Assembly: GCA_004352715.1 (NCBI GenBank)
Contig: SCFE01000089.1
Location: 1,411,305-1,475,304, forward strand
Source: Hofstenia miamia
Taxonomy: Eukaryota > Xenacoelomorpha > Acoela
Length of the DNA: 64,000 bases
Reading direction: 5' to 3'
The first letter of the stretch is position 1. Each line of letters starts with the position of its first letter. A model generated the notes under the pieces. It did not search any database, had not been told where the DNA came from, and saw only the letters and a program-made list of their open reading frames with translations. Of this stretch, positions 44,338 to 58,748 are shown piece after piece. A program made the position numbers and the translations under genes.

Positions 44338-46985
44338 GTAAAATTGACAAACTTTCGGATCGATTTGAAACTGAAATGTAAAAATGTGGGACTAAATTGG
44401 AATTTTACAACATTTTTGCTAAGGTTGCACATACTAAACTAATAGCTACACTCATTTTTGCTTCCTCATGGGGGACTGCAGTCCTATAGTCCCGCCCCCT
44501 TAAATCCGCCACTGGTTGAGGGGGCATAAGTTAATTTGATTACTTAGGGATGATAATCACAATCAGATAAAATCGTGATCCATAATGTGATTTTAATTTA
44601 TCATAATTGTCGATAAACAACAAAACTTCCAAAAAATTAAATATTTAGGACGTCTAAAAGTTTTACAGCAATTGTGATAATTCCTTCAATTAGCTAATCA
44701 CTTAACGCATTTATTTGAAAATCACTTTGAGCAACTAGATAAGTTTAATGCCGCGAAATGGNGTAGGCATTAATATTTTACAATCCCCGGATACTGTATA
44801 TATTGAGTATTCTAATATATAGGCGTACTGTATTAATTTTTCTGGAGGTCTGTAAATTGTTGTCCGAAATATGAGGCTGGGTTTTATTGACATTTTTAAA
44901 TATAAAAATACAGATCAGTATTATTTTGAAAATATTTAATTAGCTTTCCTTGAATTTTACATTTACATCTAAAATCAAACACTTCCTTATTTCTAACCTA
45001 ACTATGTTCAATATCATTAATTTGTTTCTTTTCATAATATTAAATTGCTTTGTTCTATTGACAGAATTAATAGAATTAGCAATCTCAGTTTAATTCAAAT
45101 TAAAGTGATAAATATTCTTTTAGGTACATGAACTTAAATAACTCAGCTAACCGTATGCAGTCATTATTAATATTAAGGCTAACTAAGAAACTGTATTCGT
45201 TGTTGGCCGCAAGCATTAGTAAACTAATACCCATATTACACAGCTTTTGTTTAGCATGGATGAGCCTCCTTGCAATAGCAGGCTCATACATGCGTTCAAG
45301 CAGAGCTACGTGTTATGCACATGACACAGCATGAGCTTGTCTGGTTTCCTGCTACTAACAGTCGTCTAAAATTGTGCCCACTCCCAAGTTTCTTATATAA
45401 ATGTAGTAAAGCGATCTGCTAATAGCAAAGTAATATTAATAGTATGTAGATTTGGCGGATAAATGAAAGGATCGAAATGGTTAAATATCTTATAACCAAT
45501 CTGGTAATTGGTAACCCGTAATCATTAACTTGAAACGAATAGCTGCAACTGTGATTTCAAAATATATTGGAAATATTAAAGTGTAAGCGAGAGAGGTAAT
45601 AAAACTACGCAGTTTCTTGTCACTTTCTGTTTTAGAGTAGTCCGTAATTCAAACGCAGTATATTCTTAAAAATTCATTGAATGCATACAAAATTACCCGA
45701 AAAAGAGTTATACCCCTTCCCGTAAAAACCTATGTTCTAGTATCTATTCGCGTAAACATTTGATACTGCTGTTTATATACAACATATATTGTTAGTAATT
45801 TCCAATTGAATGTTAATATTTAGTTTGATATCTTTTAAACCGTTTTCATTGACTTCTGTTCCCGAACTAGTTTTCCGTTTGGCTTTCAATTTTTTTGATC
45901 TTTATGCAATCCCTTTTTCTATTTTTGGCACTCTGTAAATATATATTTTGCTCAATTTTCTAATTTTAGAGTATTCTTTATATTTTTTCGTCGATAAATG
46001 ATAATTTTAGTCACACAAATTTAAAAATTACAGACATAAATTTAAATAATTTCTTTAGGGTTGTATATTATATCAAGCAATACCATTTTTACATGTTACT
46101 GCTATATTGAAGTATATAGATTTACTGCGTTTAAATTATTACGAAACAACATTCTCTTAGTTAATTCCACTCTTTTCTGCATCTGTTTATCGACAGAAAT
46201 ACTAACGACAGAATTTAATTGATTGGGCGTTACTTATTTCACTTAATTCATTTATAATTATTGAGGTTATTATTCGCATCATACATCTAATTTCAGTAAT
46301 TTTGTGTAATTTGCTTTTATAAAGGAGTAAATTAGTATATACTCTGCCAGGCAAAATTTTGGCACCCGTTAGATATTTTGTTCTAATTTACAAATACTAG
46401 AAATGTTTACTTTTTGCGAAGGTTAGTTCTGTACTAGATGTATTCTTTTATTTTTGGGCATTTGTACAATTACTAAAATTCAATTTAATTCATTCTTTTT
46501 TCTTAGTTATCCTTATACAGTTTTTTGGTGAAAGGAGCGTCAAGGCAATGCAATTAAAATTTGTTGTTCAGACACCGAATTCCAAATTTAGTGTTGACTT
46601 CAACTCTTGTGCGTATAGTACTTGAGCGTTGAGTCGAAAAACATTTTGATATTCTGCTTACAAATGGAATGCTCTAGTGATTTCTACTCATTGGCACATG
46701 ATTCTATGACTTATAAATCTTGTTATATAGTAGCTGAAAATTATGCTGGACCTTGCTGCAATGTGAAATTTTATAGTTCTATTGCTGCAATGGATTTTTA
46801 AATAAACAAAAACTAATTTTATTATTATGATCCCCTAGAAGGCTAATCAGATCTTGAAATAAGCATTTCAATGCCCTTCTAAAAACAGTCTTCGTCTTTG
46901 CACTTCAAATTCTAAAAATTGCTGACTTGATTACATCATTACTTGAAATGTTTTTCCCTCTGAGCTCATATTTGCGTAGAATAAA
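44338..46985. other. Noncoding DNA
   Basis: No gene recognised. One isolated N at 44762 shows no duplicated flank. At 46346 the phrase GGCAAAATTTTGGCACC resembles a Tc1-type inverted repeat end, without a partner seen. Confidence 0.35.
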
Positions 46986-46989
46986 TAAT

Positions 46990-47810
46990 ATTCATTGGGA
47001 GTCAGGCAGTACTTTAGAGGGGGTAGTTCACTGTTGTGAAACCGCAATCAATAATAAACCTCTTTGCAATGGTCATTGAGAAGACGAACTCCTCTATTGA
47101 GCTTTCCACCTCGCTTTTCTTTGATAGAGTCCTTTAATTTATGTAATAATGAAGCATAGTATTCACCACTTATCAGAGTATTTCTTTCTTTAAATTAGTC
47201 ATTAAGATTTCTTTGTAGTCTCAAAAAATCATTGCCATGAGCTATTTTGTTGAAAGCCCACATTGGGCTGTCTTGAAGGGGCCTCTCCTTGATGACGCAA
47301 TCTATTGATTCCTTTTAGATAAAAAACCATAATAGAGTATCATGGTTTCATCTCCAGTTACAAATGATTTGATAAATACATTTTTATTGACTTTGCAGGC
47401 ATACAGTAATTATTGACAACATTCCATCCGGCGTTCGTTCTGATTGAAGAAAGAAGTTTTGGAACCCATTTTGCAATGACCTTGTTCATATGAAGGTGAT
47501 CATTGAAAACTCTAAGAACAGATGTTTTTGATATATCTACTATTGCTGTTATGTCTTTTGCTTTCAAATGTTGATCACCATTCCCTTCTTGTTCCACCGT
47601 GGCAATGATTTGATCGGTTATTGCAATCACTAATCTCTCTGAACGTTCATCACCTTCTAATGATTTTTGCCCCATACGTAATAGTTAACACCATTTCTTT
47701 ACAGGGGAGCAACATGTGTATATATTGCTTAAACAGCGTTGTATTTCATTTGATGTAAAACCTTCTTTAGTAAAGAATTTAGTAACTGTTTTATACTCGA
47801 TGTTTGACAT
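46990..47810 (-). pseudogene. Mariner-type transposase relic
   Basis: Minus strand from ATG at 47808-47810: MSNIEYKTVTKFFTKEGF and SNEIQRCLSNIYTCCSPVKK, then QKSLEGDERSERLVIAITD, DITAIVDISKTSVLRVFND and KWVPKLLSS form the helix-turn-helix half. Downstream fragments VTGDETMILYY (first Asp) and CLTPNEYYLF (usual SPDLAPSDYxLF, here with Glu in the third catalytic place) complete it in shifted frames. This is the SETMAR/mariner layout. A TIR-like GC-rich stretch lies near 47900. Confidence 0.8.
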
Positions 47811-47949
47811 GTCGAATAAAGGGCATTATTTAGACTAACTGCATATTGCTAGAAGCATGAGAGAATCAGAATATGCATTTTTTAATTTGATTGGTTGGGG
47901 CGAGGTATTTTGTACCTTCCCTTGTATGAATAGCCGCCATATCATAAAT

Positions 47950-50930
47950 GTAAAATCGTTTATTCTTTAAATTACAATTTTTAATTGTACTTTTTTCTTA
48001 TTTCAAAAATCAAAAAGTTTTTTTAGCATATAAAAGTAGCTACATTAAATAATACGAATCCTTAATATTTTGATGCGACTTTTATAAGTGATTTTCTAAG
48101 ACCTGTACTCAATTTAAAATTTCATAACAGAATTGGCTATATCGAAATATCGTTGATTACCCTGTCATTAATCGGTTTTCAACACTGTTCACAATTCTTT
48201 TTAGATTTTAGTAATCCACGTTTCAAAGTTGCATAATATCTTTGTGTGGAATTTGTAGAAATTTTAGTAAGGCCATCTGTTGTTTCGTTGATTGACAAGA
48301 AATTAAATTTTTATTTTAATTAACATCTTGTGTTTTTATATGATTTATTTTATTTGCATTTATGTGGTACTTTGTTTTAGGGTGGCATGGATCTCTGCCC
48401 TAGCGATATTCCACTTTACGTATGTGATTTAATTGCATTGTTATTAGCGTATTCATTTCATTCGCCTTTGTTCATTTTATTGACTTATGGATTTTGGCAG
48501 CTGTTTGCAATTCCAATGCTGTTTCAAGATTATAAAATGACAATTACCATTTAATATGTGTGTTTACATATACTACAAAAATTCCTTGTTCTATTTGTTA
48601 GAAAACTACAAACACTAAAGATGAAAAATGAATTATTCAAACATTAAATCCTTCAAAAAATATAAAGTTGAAATTTAGTTTATCATACATATACGCAAGC
48701 AGCTTCATAAAATAACTCATTGTAGACTCTGAGATATGAAGGCATTAGTTTAGTATTTTAGGGTTTTATTATTGACCGTTTGTCTATCATTGTGTTAAAT
48801 ATTTATCATAAAAACCATACATATAAATCGTTTTTGAAGCATATCGTTGTGATCCCCATGAGCTGTGGTCTCATTATGTGGCGAAGGCATTTCACGTATT
48901 TGAAAGAAGTAACTTCTTTATGATGATAGTCATTGTGATTATTATGTACAGAATTTGTATTAACTGCAGATAAGTAAAGTCAAACATAGTTCTTAGATGG
49001 AGCAAAAGAATACATTGTGTCTATAGCTTCAATAAGCATATTTTTGATACACAATGTATGTCAGCGGCAGAAAATTAATTTTTGCCGCACATAGTGCGTA
49101 GAACATTACGAAAAAAATTCGGTCTTCATTTTGTCACTCATTCAAAGTTTGGTTTGCATTCGCTCAATTGGTAAAAATATGCCAGCAAATTCAATTGCGC
49201 AAGTAGGCTTTCATATTTGTCCACCATGTTGAATTCAATACCATTGTAAACTCCCCTCAAAACAGAAAACGATAGCTCACAGAGGAGAGGAATAATATAT
49301 ATTTCTGATCTTTTTTGCTGTCAACTTTACTCTTGACCCACAAGTGTAAACGCGCTTTCACAATTGAATTTTCCAATTATTCAAAATGTATATTAGTTTG
49401 GGCTTGTGGTACACTGCAGTAAGGTAATCAGAGTTGCAATCGGAATGAAAATTTTGACATCCGATCCGATTTGGATCCGAAACTTTCAGATCCGATCGAA
49501 CCCATCACAACTTTTAAAAAATTGTAATTTTTCAAACCGAAACGTGTCCGAATTTAAATTCAGTATTCTAACAACAAATAAATAAAGACTTGAAATATGC
49601 TAATGTTTTTTCAAAGACAAATACAATATTTTAATTGGTTTAACGCTTTCTTGAGATCAGATATCGCCATCTACCGAGAGGGCTGCGCCGGCTTTGAGCA
49701 GGTATCCTGGAATAAAAGGTCTAAATTAAAAAACGGACTATTCTTGTAAAACATTAAAAAATCCGATATTAAGACAAATTAATTTTTTCAAATTTAATTT
49801 GAGTTGTAAGCATACATTTTTTATTGTCATTGAAGTTAAGAAACTTGGTTGGATTACAATCTTAAAATTTCATGAAAGCGAAGTAAATTAATTGATAAAC
49901 TATCATTGTATTTGTGATTGCTATGCACATTCTGCAGACTAAGTTGATCTTGGGATCACGAGTTACTTGTAATGGATTTTACATACAGTTTCTTAAAAGA
50001 AGGGCAACCCAAATTATATTAATGTCAAAGCGCATTGTTTTTGACAGTCTTTGCAACAAATAATGTATTCTACTTGCTTCTCTGTGTTTATTTACATACC
50101 TTAAGCAATTTTTTTCAGAATACTGATCTTCCATTTGCAAACTTATGCAAACAAAGGTTTCTGGTTGCCTTAAATTTTATAGTTAGGTGATCCTAACGCG
50201 AATCGCCTTTCTATGTGTGCAATATTTGTTGTTGATTTAACAAAGTGGAAACCTGTTGTACCAACAACTAAATTCGTTTAGATTGAGATTAACAGACTTA
50301 AAATGAATTTAATCACATTGCCTTTTCGTTTGAATTTATTTAATTACTGAAAGACTATTTTTAGCTGACGGTTTCAAAAACTTAATTGAATCTTGTTCAA
50401 TCAAATTCTTTTATATAATCGAAATAAGCATGGGGAATGTGTGTGCTATTGATTTCCTCAACCATTATAAACCAAGTCTCGATTTATGTGAATATATAAT
50501 ATAGATGAGAAAGTGCTGCTCTAGTCATTAAAATTTCAGAATTCCAAAAATGTTGTGCTTCAACCTCTTCTCTTGAACAATAGTGATGATCTTCTGACTG
50601 ATGTTTCGCTTTCTTCAGTCAAATATAAGTGCTTCTAGTTTATTATTTATTAATGTCATCCTCACAAGGTAATCGACCACTAAAATCGCATCAGTTCGCG
50701 TTTTCAAACTATAATAATGAGCAAACTGATTTCGCTCTATTCAATAATGCTGTGTTGAAAATAGTCTTGGTAATATACTAGTACAGAAATGTTTGATACC
50801 AGTTCATACTAGTATATGCAAAATTGAACTCATTAGAAAACAAATATAACAAAATATTATATTTTCTCGCATTCAAAATTACTAAAAACTGGGAAGACTT
50901 CACGGCAAAGGTAATATATACAAACACGAG
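47950..50930. other. AT-rich noncoding DNA
   Basis: No frame with a motif and no tRNA-like structure noticed. A GC-richer patch near 49655-49710 might be a repeat end. Confidence 0.35.
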
Positions 50931-50939
50931 TTTTTCAAG

Positions 50940-52085
50940 TTTATCGTTTGCCAGCCGATTGCGCCTTTTGGTGTGAATGAAGTCATAAATACTCTATGCC
51001 CTTTCACTGGCACTGGATGACGTCGCATATATTATAAGCGCAATTTTTGATAATAGTGGAAATTTTTCTTAACCATGAATGGACCACCACAGTAAGGGAT
51101 CGTATTGTATAATATCATGATGTTCTTCAAGGGAAAAAGCCGAAAGATAATCATACAGTTCCTAAATGCAGTTTTCAGAAATCTTAGATTCAGAGTAAGA
51201 TTGTTTGATGTATTGTTGAAGGCGCAGAATGGAGTCTTCTTAATCATTTCGTACCATGCCATCACCTCCTTTTGTTGCTGGTGCCAGTATATATGCATAG
51301 CCCATTGACTCGGAATGTAGAAAATTCCAGCGCCTTTCTAAAAGTGCAGAAATTTCTTGTGCTTGGAAAATTCGCAGTCAGTTGTCTAAAATAATTGTAG
51401 ACTTCCCAAAGCTGCGCTTTATCATTTTCCAATTTTCCAATAAAATTTGTCGAGAATTCCAGAATATCACGTTATTTTGATAAATCACCATAAAACTTTT
51501 GATCTACAATGATATCCATAAATTCTTCTTTTTGCACACCTTTCTCCCTTTCAAGAATTTGAGTATTTCTCAGAATTGTCAGTGTGTTCTGCAGTAATCC
51601 CTCAATTGCTTTAAACATTAAAAAAAACCTGGTTGACACAGGGGTTGACAAACCACGACCAATCCCAAGTGGACCTCTTATTGTTTCAAATTCAATCCAT
51701 GGCTCCGAGTGATGTATTTAATGATGCCTATGGCACGAGCAGTTAGGTTTGCATATTTAGGGAGTTCACATATATCTTTAACCAACAAACTCCCAACATG
51801 TGATCCACAACCATTTGCAAAAATTAAAGAATATTTTTTTCAAGCAATGTCCAGGCACCACGCATGTTAGACGCATTGTCAGTAACAACTAATGTTACTT
51901 TTCAAAGATCAATTGTATTCAATAACTTTGAAAATTTCTTGTGCTATATTGGCACTGGTTTGCTGCACTGTTCCTGTAAACATTGATTTAAAAAATACCG
52001 GTTTTCGGAATAATTGCAATATAATTTACAATATGATCATTCCTTTGATTAGATCATCCGTCAAAAACAACAGATTTTGAGTCTT
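50940..52085 (-). pseudogene. Second hAT-family transposase relic (DUF659 type)
   Basis: Minus-strand fragments in several frames: VFDGWSNQRNDHIVNYIAI, PKTGIFKSMFTGT, NIAQEIFKVIEYN, then VVTDNASNMRGAWTLLE (catalytic Asp context), KDICELPKYANLT, IIKYITRSHG, and later EEFMDIIVDQKFY, EFSTNFIGKLENDKAQLWEV and TSFTPKGAIGW. This is the order of DUF659-containing hAT proteins of the ZNF862/KRAB-free type. The N-terminal BED finger and the C-terminal dimerisation motif are not seen. It is unrelated in sequence to the hAT at 13.7 kb and much older. Confidence 0.75.
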
Positions 52086-55000
52086 GTATGCGCGACTGTA
52101 GCAAGGGTGGATACAGAGGGGGGGGGTCCAGGGGACCCGGGGACCCAAGAAAAATTCATTAAAATTGTACAATAAAAACTACGAAGAAAATTCCTTAATA
52201 CCGTCAAATGGAGGGAATAGGAACAATTTTTTTAAGTTTTTTACAAAGATTATGAACATGTAAAATGTATTTCATTGAATTTTACATTATAATGGGTCCT
52301 ATGGATCCTGAAATTTCATCTCAATAAACAAGAATATTTAGTTTTAAGGAATTGTTTTAAATTTTAAAAGTATTTCAATTCATTCTTTTGGATGGGGATG
52401 AATAGGAACACATATGATATTTATTTTGCATTTAAAAATATACTAGTGAAATTAGATTAGCATAGCTAAGGCTACTCCATGACACATAAACTTATAGTGA
52501 TTAATTTATAGACAAAAGAACAATGTACTATATTAAGCATAGCATGAGTAATAATTATATAAAATGTTATTCTTGTCTACAATTTCTATTTCTCAACACT
52601 GTTCCTACTTAACCCATTTGATAATCAATAGGGTTGGTCAAATTTTTTGTACTCAAATTTAACACCATGCATCTACTCCAAAGATCGCAAAACAAATTTT
52701 TTTATTTTTAGAATTTATAGATTTTAGCAAAAGCTTTAAATTTGTGAATTAAATTTTATCAACATATTTAGCAACATTGATCGAAATTGAGACTAAGCAC
52801 ACATTCATAATATTAGGTGAAGATTTTGCAATTTACTTAATCTCGCCTCATTTACACCACTGGTGTTCAGTGCATCTGGTGGAGCATTACCCCTCACTGA
52901 AAGTTTCTAAAACAACTTTGTGGTTTAATCGCTGACAAAAGCATGCCGGCTATTCCATAACCAACAACTGGATAAGATGCCAACTTAGCTTCTTGTTGCA
53001 AAACTTGATCCTCTGCATTCGTGGAACTAGACAACACCATGCAAATTCAAGGCTTGGAGCCAGCCACTACCTTAAAGGGACACTGACAGTTTTTATTTGA
53101 AACTGATTTATTTTAATTCTGTTCCAAGATACATTTCCCTGACCTAGTATTTATTTGATCAGAATTTCCTTGCTAGAACATTTACCTCGAAATGAAACAA
53201 GAAGAATAATTGTCTTTCTTTCTGAATTTTAAAAAGAAAATATTTTTGTTGTAACATATCTTCTAGGCACTGGAATGGATTTTTAAAAGATTGATCATTA
53301 TATTGAATTATGTTATGACAGAAGATACAAACTCTTATATACAAAGTGTTGCACGTGTTGGTTGTTAGTGAACTAAATGATTGGCAATCAATCCCATTCG
53401 TTTCTAGTTCTGAAGATACTGTGATTTTACATCAAGTTCAAAATCGTCTTGATGTTAGCATTGTGGAATTAACTGAGGAATTGAATGTTGCCTAATATAA
53501 TCAAGTGGAAAACAAAACCTCTAAATTTTGGGTATTAATATACACATTTTTTAAAACTCATTTGTATTTACGTGTTCTTTATTTGATTTTATGTTTTTAT
53601 TTTGTTTAAATAACATTTTACTTATTGTTGATAATTATTCATTTGTCTATTAAAGCATAATTTGCAATTTGAAAAAATTGAAAAATTGCCAAATTCTGTT
53701 TCCATTTTTGAAGTCAGTAGTTCATGACGAAATCTGTGCATAGTGCTGAATTTTAAAATTTGACAGAAAATGGTAAAATAATCAAATATTTCATATATCT
53801 TTTGATGCCACTATTTAAGAGCTATAATCAAAATTCCCATTGTGTAAGCTCATTTGATCATCGCTATTCATAAACCTCAATTTAGGTAAAACGATTCCCT
53901 CACCATATATGGTATATTTTATAGAATTAATCGCAAGACTTTATTTAATACAGTGAAGCATTGTATAACTTTTACTTGAAATTCAATAAAAATATTTTTT
54001 AGTTAATTTTTAACATATTAAATTTACTTTATTGCCAACTATGAAGTGTTTTTCATTTTGTGTAGAATCCTTCACTATTTAAAAATGTTTGTCGAATGTA
54101 GTTGTGTTGTGTTGCAACATATGCTATAAAATTTGTTGAACTTCCAAAGCTAGCTGTTGCCTTTGCTATAAATATTTAATTCCTCCATTTGAATTGATTT
54201 CGTTTGTCTGAGGTATTTTGTTTTCGATGCACTTTTATTTCAAAGAGCGTCTTCGAAAATCCCTTTTTCTCATTTGTCCACGTTCGCTACTGTTTTATTG
54301 TTGTATTTCGAATGCCTCCTCATCAATTATCCTGCATTTACTGTAAAATAAAATGTCGCGCTTATACTTTTTAACAGACATTACTTTAAAACTGAATCCT
54401 TTCGAAATGTATGGATATTGTATGCATATGCAATATTTTTTTACTTATTCATTGTATATTGAAATACACAATCTTTTCTGAAATGAAATTGCGTCATTTT
54501 ATATAGGTCAGTAGTTCAATATATTACATGTATCCTATCTAGAAATAAGAATAAAAATATATTATTCTCATCACAATAGGTTACAACCAGAAATGTAAAT
54601 TTATAGATTTGTTCTTTTCTAACCCGGATTTTCTCGACTTTGTAGAGCTATGTATATAGTAAATTAAATAATACAAAAAGATTTATGATATAACTAAGGC
54701 AGGGAGTGACGATAAAATGGTAACTTTCAACAGTTGCCATTCCTTTCATTCATTGGTAAGATGAACAAAACTAAATTCTTTCAATATCAAAGTATTAAAG
54801 CTCATTTTTTCAGCCTTTTAAATTTTTTGTGCTTGGTGTCTGAAAACTTGTTAAACATCCGTCGTATTATTGCGATTTACGTTAATATTACTGCAAAGAA
54901 AAAACAGATTTTTTTAAGTATGGGACACTGCATTGACAATACCAGTGAACTTCAGCTTACTAATAACATTGAGAAATAACGAACTAGGAACTGTCATTTT

Positions 55001-56263
55001 CAATTGTGCAATTATTTTTAAGATCTTCCTCACATTGTAGTTTTCGTCAAATGTATTTTACTGATTCGATTTTCTTATCAATATTACAGTTACATTTTTT
55101 CGTTTTTTATAGTGCCGAAATTTTCTATAAGAGTCTCATTTTTGTCAAAATAATGTTGGGAAAAATTAATACTAGTAATGTGTCATGTTCCCAAATTTGG
55201 GTCATTGATCCAACAAAGAACGCGAACATTAAATATTGAACTTTACAATTGCTAAAAGTGGCATTGTGATGAAGACAAAGCTATCCTTCTTTCTGGCTGC
55301 ATAAGCAGCGCTCTCCTGCTGTCATAACCGAGACAGTATTTCATCCAATATCCATAAGATTAAAAATCTTTCAAAGCAATTTTATTATATTCCAGGTGCA
55401 TTAAATACTTTGTTATTTTGTACATTCTTATTCAATATTTGCTAATATTTGGTTTTTGTTTCCTTATTAATTTGAACCAGATTGGTGAATTTCACGCATT
55501 GCGCCCTACTTTCTTAGTATTGTACTAATATAGGAAGCTTTCATTTCAATTGTTGTATTGGTCTAATTTACTTATTTATTTGCAAATCATTTCACTGAGA
55601 CCACTCTATGTTTATACATCTCAAAATATTTCATGAATTCTTGACTCATTAATGTGGGTTTACAACTTATGAATGAATTAGAATTTTGCTTAATTCGGAA
55701 GAATATGTTGTCGTTTATACTCTGCTTAGAACGTTACAATTGAGAATTGCGGTTGAAATACAATGAATCACTCAAAGTGATGCCAAAATCGTCCGGATTT
55801 GATAATTTTACAAATGCTTCTCTTTTTAAGAACTATCTTATGACAATTGTCAATATGGTTTGGTAATACCATGCTTTTCAACATTTATTCGCAATTCAAT
55901 TTCAGGATTTCTTGCTTGGAAAAACAACTGAATTGTCCATTTTATTGTTTTTACATGTATTTTGGTAAAATTCCAGTGGTCGCAGCGCACCCAGTTTTTT
56001 ATAAACATCGTATATAAACAATGTCTAAATTAGCTAAATTTATGGAAAAATTTTTTAAGTAGGAAAATTTTACTGCAAGAATTTACATCATACCCTCAAT
56101 ACTATCAATGTTTTAGGACAATTTCAGACACTTGCCAACAATTTCCGTGTTTAAATTTTAATTTGCTTTTAAAACTAAAAGGGGTAAGCCGCCGTTTACT
56201 CATTGTATGTGCAGCAACGGATAACATTTTAAATGATTTTTTGTTGCACAATTATTCCATTTT
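52086..56263. other. Noncoding DNA, including a G-run
   Basis: A G/C-rich block (GGGGGGGGG then GGGGACCCGGGGACCC) at about 52118-52146 stands out. The rest is AT-rich with no recognisable coding. Confidence 0.35.
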
Positions 56264-56995
56264 TTAAGAAGGGGAAAGCCACCATTTTATGGCCGATTTA
56301 GGGTGCCGACATAAAAATTGAGTTAGAGGCATTTTTGTCAACCTGAAGGTATTATACACCACCTACAACCACTTTCATGAACAAAAATCTCCATTTACAC
56401 GTAAAAAAGACGTTTTTCTGAACGCACTACCACTCAAAATTGACACAAAGAATCTCGGAAATTCGCGTTTTTCTCAAAACGACTTTTTTCAGATCATTTT
56501 TTGCTACTTCTTGAGTTTTCAAGCTGCATGCTTCAAATTTGGTGTGCTTGTTGCTGAGGATTGTGCCTTTGAAACGTAAAGAGCCAGAATTTTATTGTCT
56601 GTCATAATTTTTTTGCAGGGGGGGGGTGGTTAACCTCCAAAATTAGTATTTTTTTCTGATCCTAATAATTGTTCACTTTGAATCCCCCTCTCTCGAAATC
56701 TATAAAGAAATTGCAAAAAGTGGCTCTTTACGTTTGTTCAGCAAGCCTTTCCCAGTTACTATACCAAATTTCAATAAGGTACATTAATAATTGAGGTAGG
56801 AGTAGCGATTTTAGCGGAGGACCAAAATAGCATTTCGGGGCACCAATTTCTTTCGCGCGGGGGCCCTAAAAGTGAAAATTGAAATTTACCCATTTTTCTT
56901 AATATTTGAGGTGGTATGTGTCTTTCAAGGCATTTTTCATTATTTTATCCTTTTATTAAAAAAAAGTAGCACCTAGGTGGCTTTCCCCTCCTTAA
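56264..56995. mobile_element. MITE with TTAA target duplication (piggyBac-type)
   Basis: Inverted ends GAAGGGGAAAGCCACC (56268-56283) and GGTGGCTTTCCCCTCC (56976-56991) match at 15 of 16. Each is flanked by TTAA (56264-56267 and 56992-56995). Length between duplications is 724 bp, and no transposase is present. TTAA duplication is the piggyBac mark. A diverged end-like GGGGTAAGCCGCC also occurs at 56180-56192, just outside, suggesting another copy nearby. Confidence 0.7.
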
Positions 56996-56999
56996 GCAA

Positions 57000-58594
57000 C
57001 GCTGTGATTTGCTAAACGATTCCAAAGAATTCCAACTAAGCCATGTCCTAGGCGAATCTTGCAAAATTTGGCCGTTTTTATCAGCAATTCTATACCTAGC
57101 TACAAACAATTATTTCTTATAAAAAATTGGATGTGAGTAAAAATATTTTAAAAAGTGCTTGCACATAGCTATGTCGATTTTCTTCAAAAAATGAAAATAC
57201 AGCAAGACAGATGCGATTTATCAATGATCAACCATTATGATATAAGCTCTACACTGAGTTCTCATTTTTCCCTGAAATGGCAATTTTTTCTAGTTCTATT
57301 TGTTTTACTTTGAAAAGCAAATAATTTTTACGGCAACAATTAATTATTAAAACACATTCAACATGGAATAAATGCGAAATACAATTATTGTATGTGGGTA
57401 GTAATCATTTCTTGCTGTCTAGATAAACCTAAACAAATGAATAATTGATGATGCGTTTACTGTGCGTTCTCTAGATTTTATTACTCTTCTCAATTGATCG
57501 TCTTTCATGGCTGCTTACAGCTGAATTTGCTTAAACTAGACAGATGAGCTCGCAAGAGCGAATAATGCGGCTAGCTGCATTAAGGGTGTTTACTCTGGGT
57601 CCGCTTTAGTAGCGGAGAAAATAGCTTTAAAATTTGGACAAAGCGGTTTGGTACTATAAAGTCACAATGGGTTAATTGCCCCTCCGGATATTTGTGAAAA
57701 ATGAGCAACTTGTCCATCGTTTTGTTTGCCATTTTCAATTTCTATTTTGAAGGTTACCAATCGGATTTCACCAAAAGAAATGTGTTTGACTAAAACGGAT
57801 TAGTAAAATTTATTCAAAAACAATTTCTTTCGGCAAATGATGTCGCATTGACTACTTTGTAAACTGCAATAATTTGCTCTTGATTTACCACGAAGGCTCG
57901 AAATTTTCCGATGCGAAATATTATTTCGATAGTGCTGAACGACGGGCTTTCGTCGGCCGTAACTTGACATCTTTTTAGGCATAATTACGGAGAATGGTAT
58001 CGAATTACCACATTGAAACGAAAAGTATATGAAATGATGTTAAACTCTATTTCGTTCTATTGAGTACCTGTCATTTGTTTATTGTCAGCCTGTCATATCG
58101 GTCATACTGTCTAAGCGAGGCTATTGCGAATTTTTATAATTCATTGATAAGCTGTAAACACCTTTAAGTCATCAAAATCAATAAACTTACACACAATTTT
58201 ATAATACAGAGCTTCATTTTAAATAATTTACGATCATGCAATGTCTTTGGGCTCCTCACTACAAGTAACAGAGAACAATCCTGCTAGAGCGGTACCAAAT
58301 GGTGTTAGACATTAAATCCAATATTGGATTAGATTTGATTTGTACGTTTCCATTGGCTAATTTTACAACATATTGCATAAATTCGCTTAATAATTTGCCG
58401 TTTTTCATTGCTGCTTGTATTGTAGATCTTCAGCCTCTGAGTACCGTAAATAAAAGGAATATTTCACATTTTTAATTTAACGCCATACTTTTGCATTTAG
58501 TACTAAATATTGGTTTGAAAAACAGCCAAATTCGTTGAATACATTTAAAATACATCCTATTGTGTGTTTCATAATTAATTCTGATTTTCTTTAG
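57000..58594. other. Upstream flank or intron of the DBB-like gene
   Basis: No exon identified. A minus-strand frame at 57800-57982 is basic and motif-free. A weakly GC-richer patch near 57540-57620 could be promoter or repeat. The TIR-domain exons expected upstream in DBB proteins were not recognised. Confidence 0.35.
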
Positions 58595-58748
58595 GGAAGC
58601 ATTCCGATCACGTTTGCAGTCCCTCCAATATGTTCTGATGTTATTAACTGCTCACAATTAACTGTGGAGATTTCAGGCAAATACATTAAATCCACAGTTA
58701 AGGCTTATCCAGCTTCAAAAGATGGTTATTTTTTTTTCACAGCACCTG
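58595..58748 (+). CDS. DBB-domain (Dof/BCAP/BANK-like) adaptor, exon 1 of 3 seen
   Basis: After the acceptor ATTTTCTTTAG the frame gives SIPITFAVPPICSDVINCSQ, then LTVEISGKYIKSTVKAYPAS and a strand ending FFFTAPG. This looks like the IPT/TIG-like beta part that opens the DBB domain of BCAP (PIK3AP1), BANK1 and Drosophila Dof (stumps). The donor CCTG|GTAACA ends in phase 1. Exons 59672 and 60821 continue in compatible phase. In flies Dof links FGF receptors to MAP kinase signalling; BCAP links receptors to PI3K. The N-terminal exons (TIR domain) are not in view. Confidence 0.6.

Noticed and set aside
57800-57982. Small basic protein on the minus strand
   Set aside because: No motif, no splice sites, and the length is within chance for the region.
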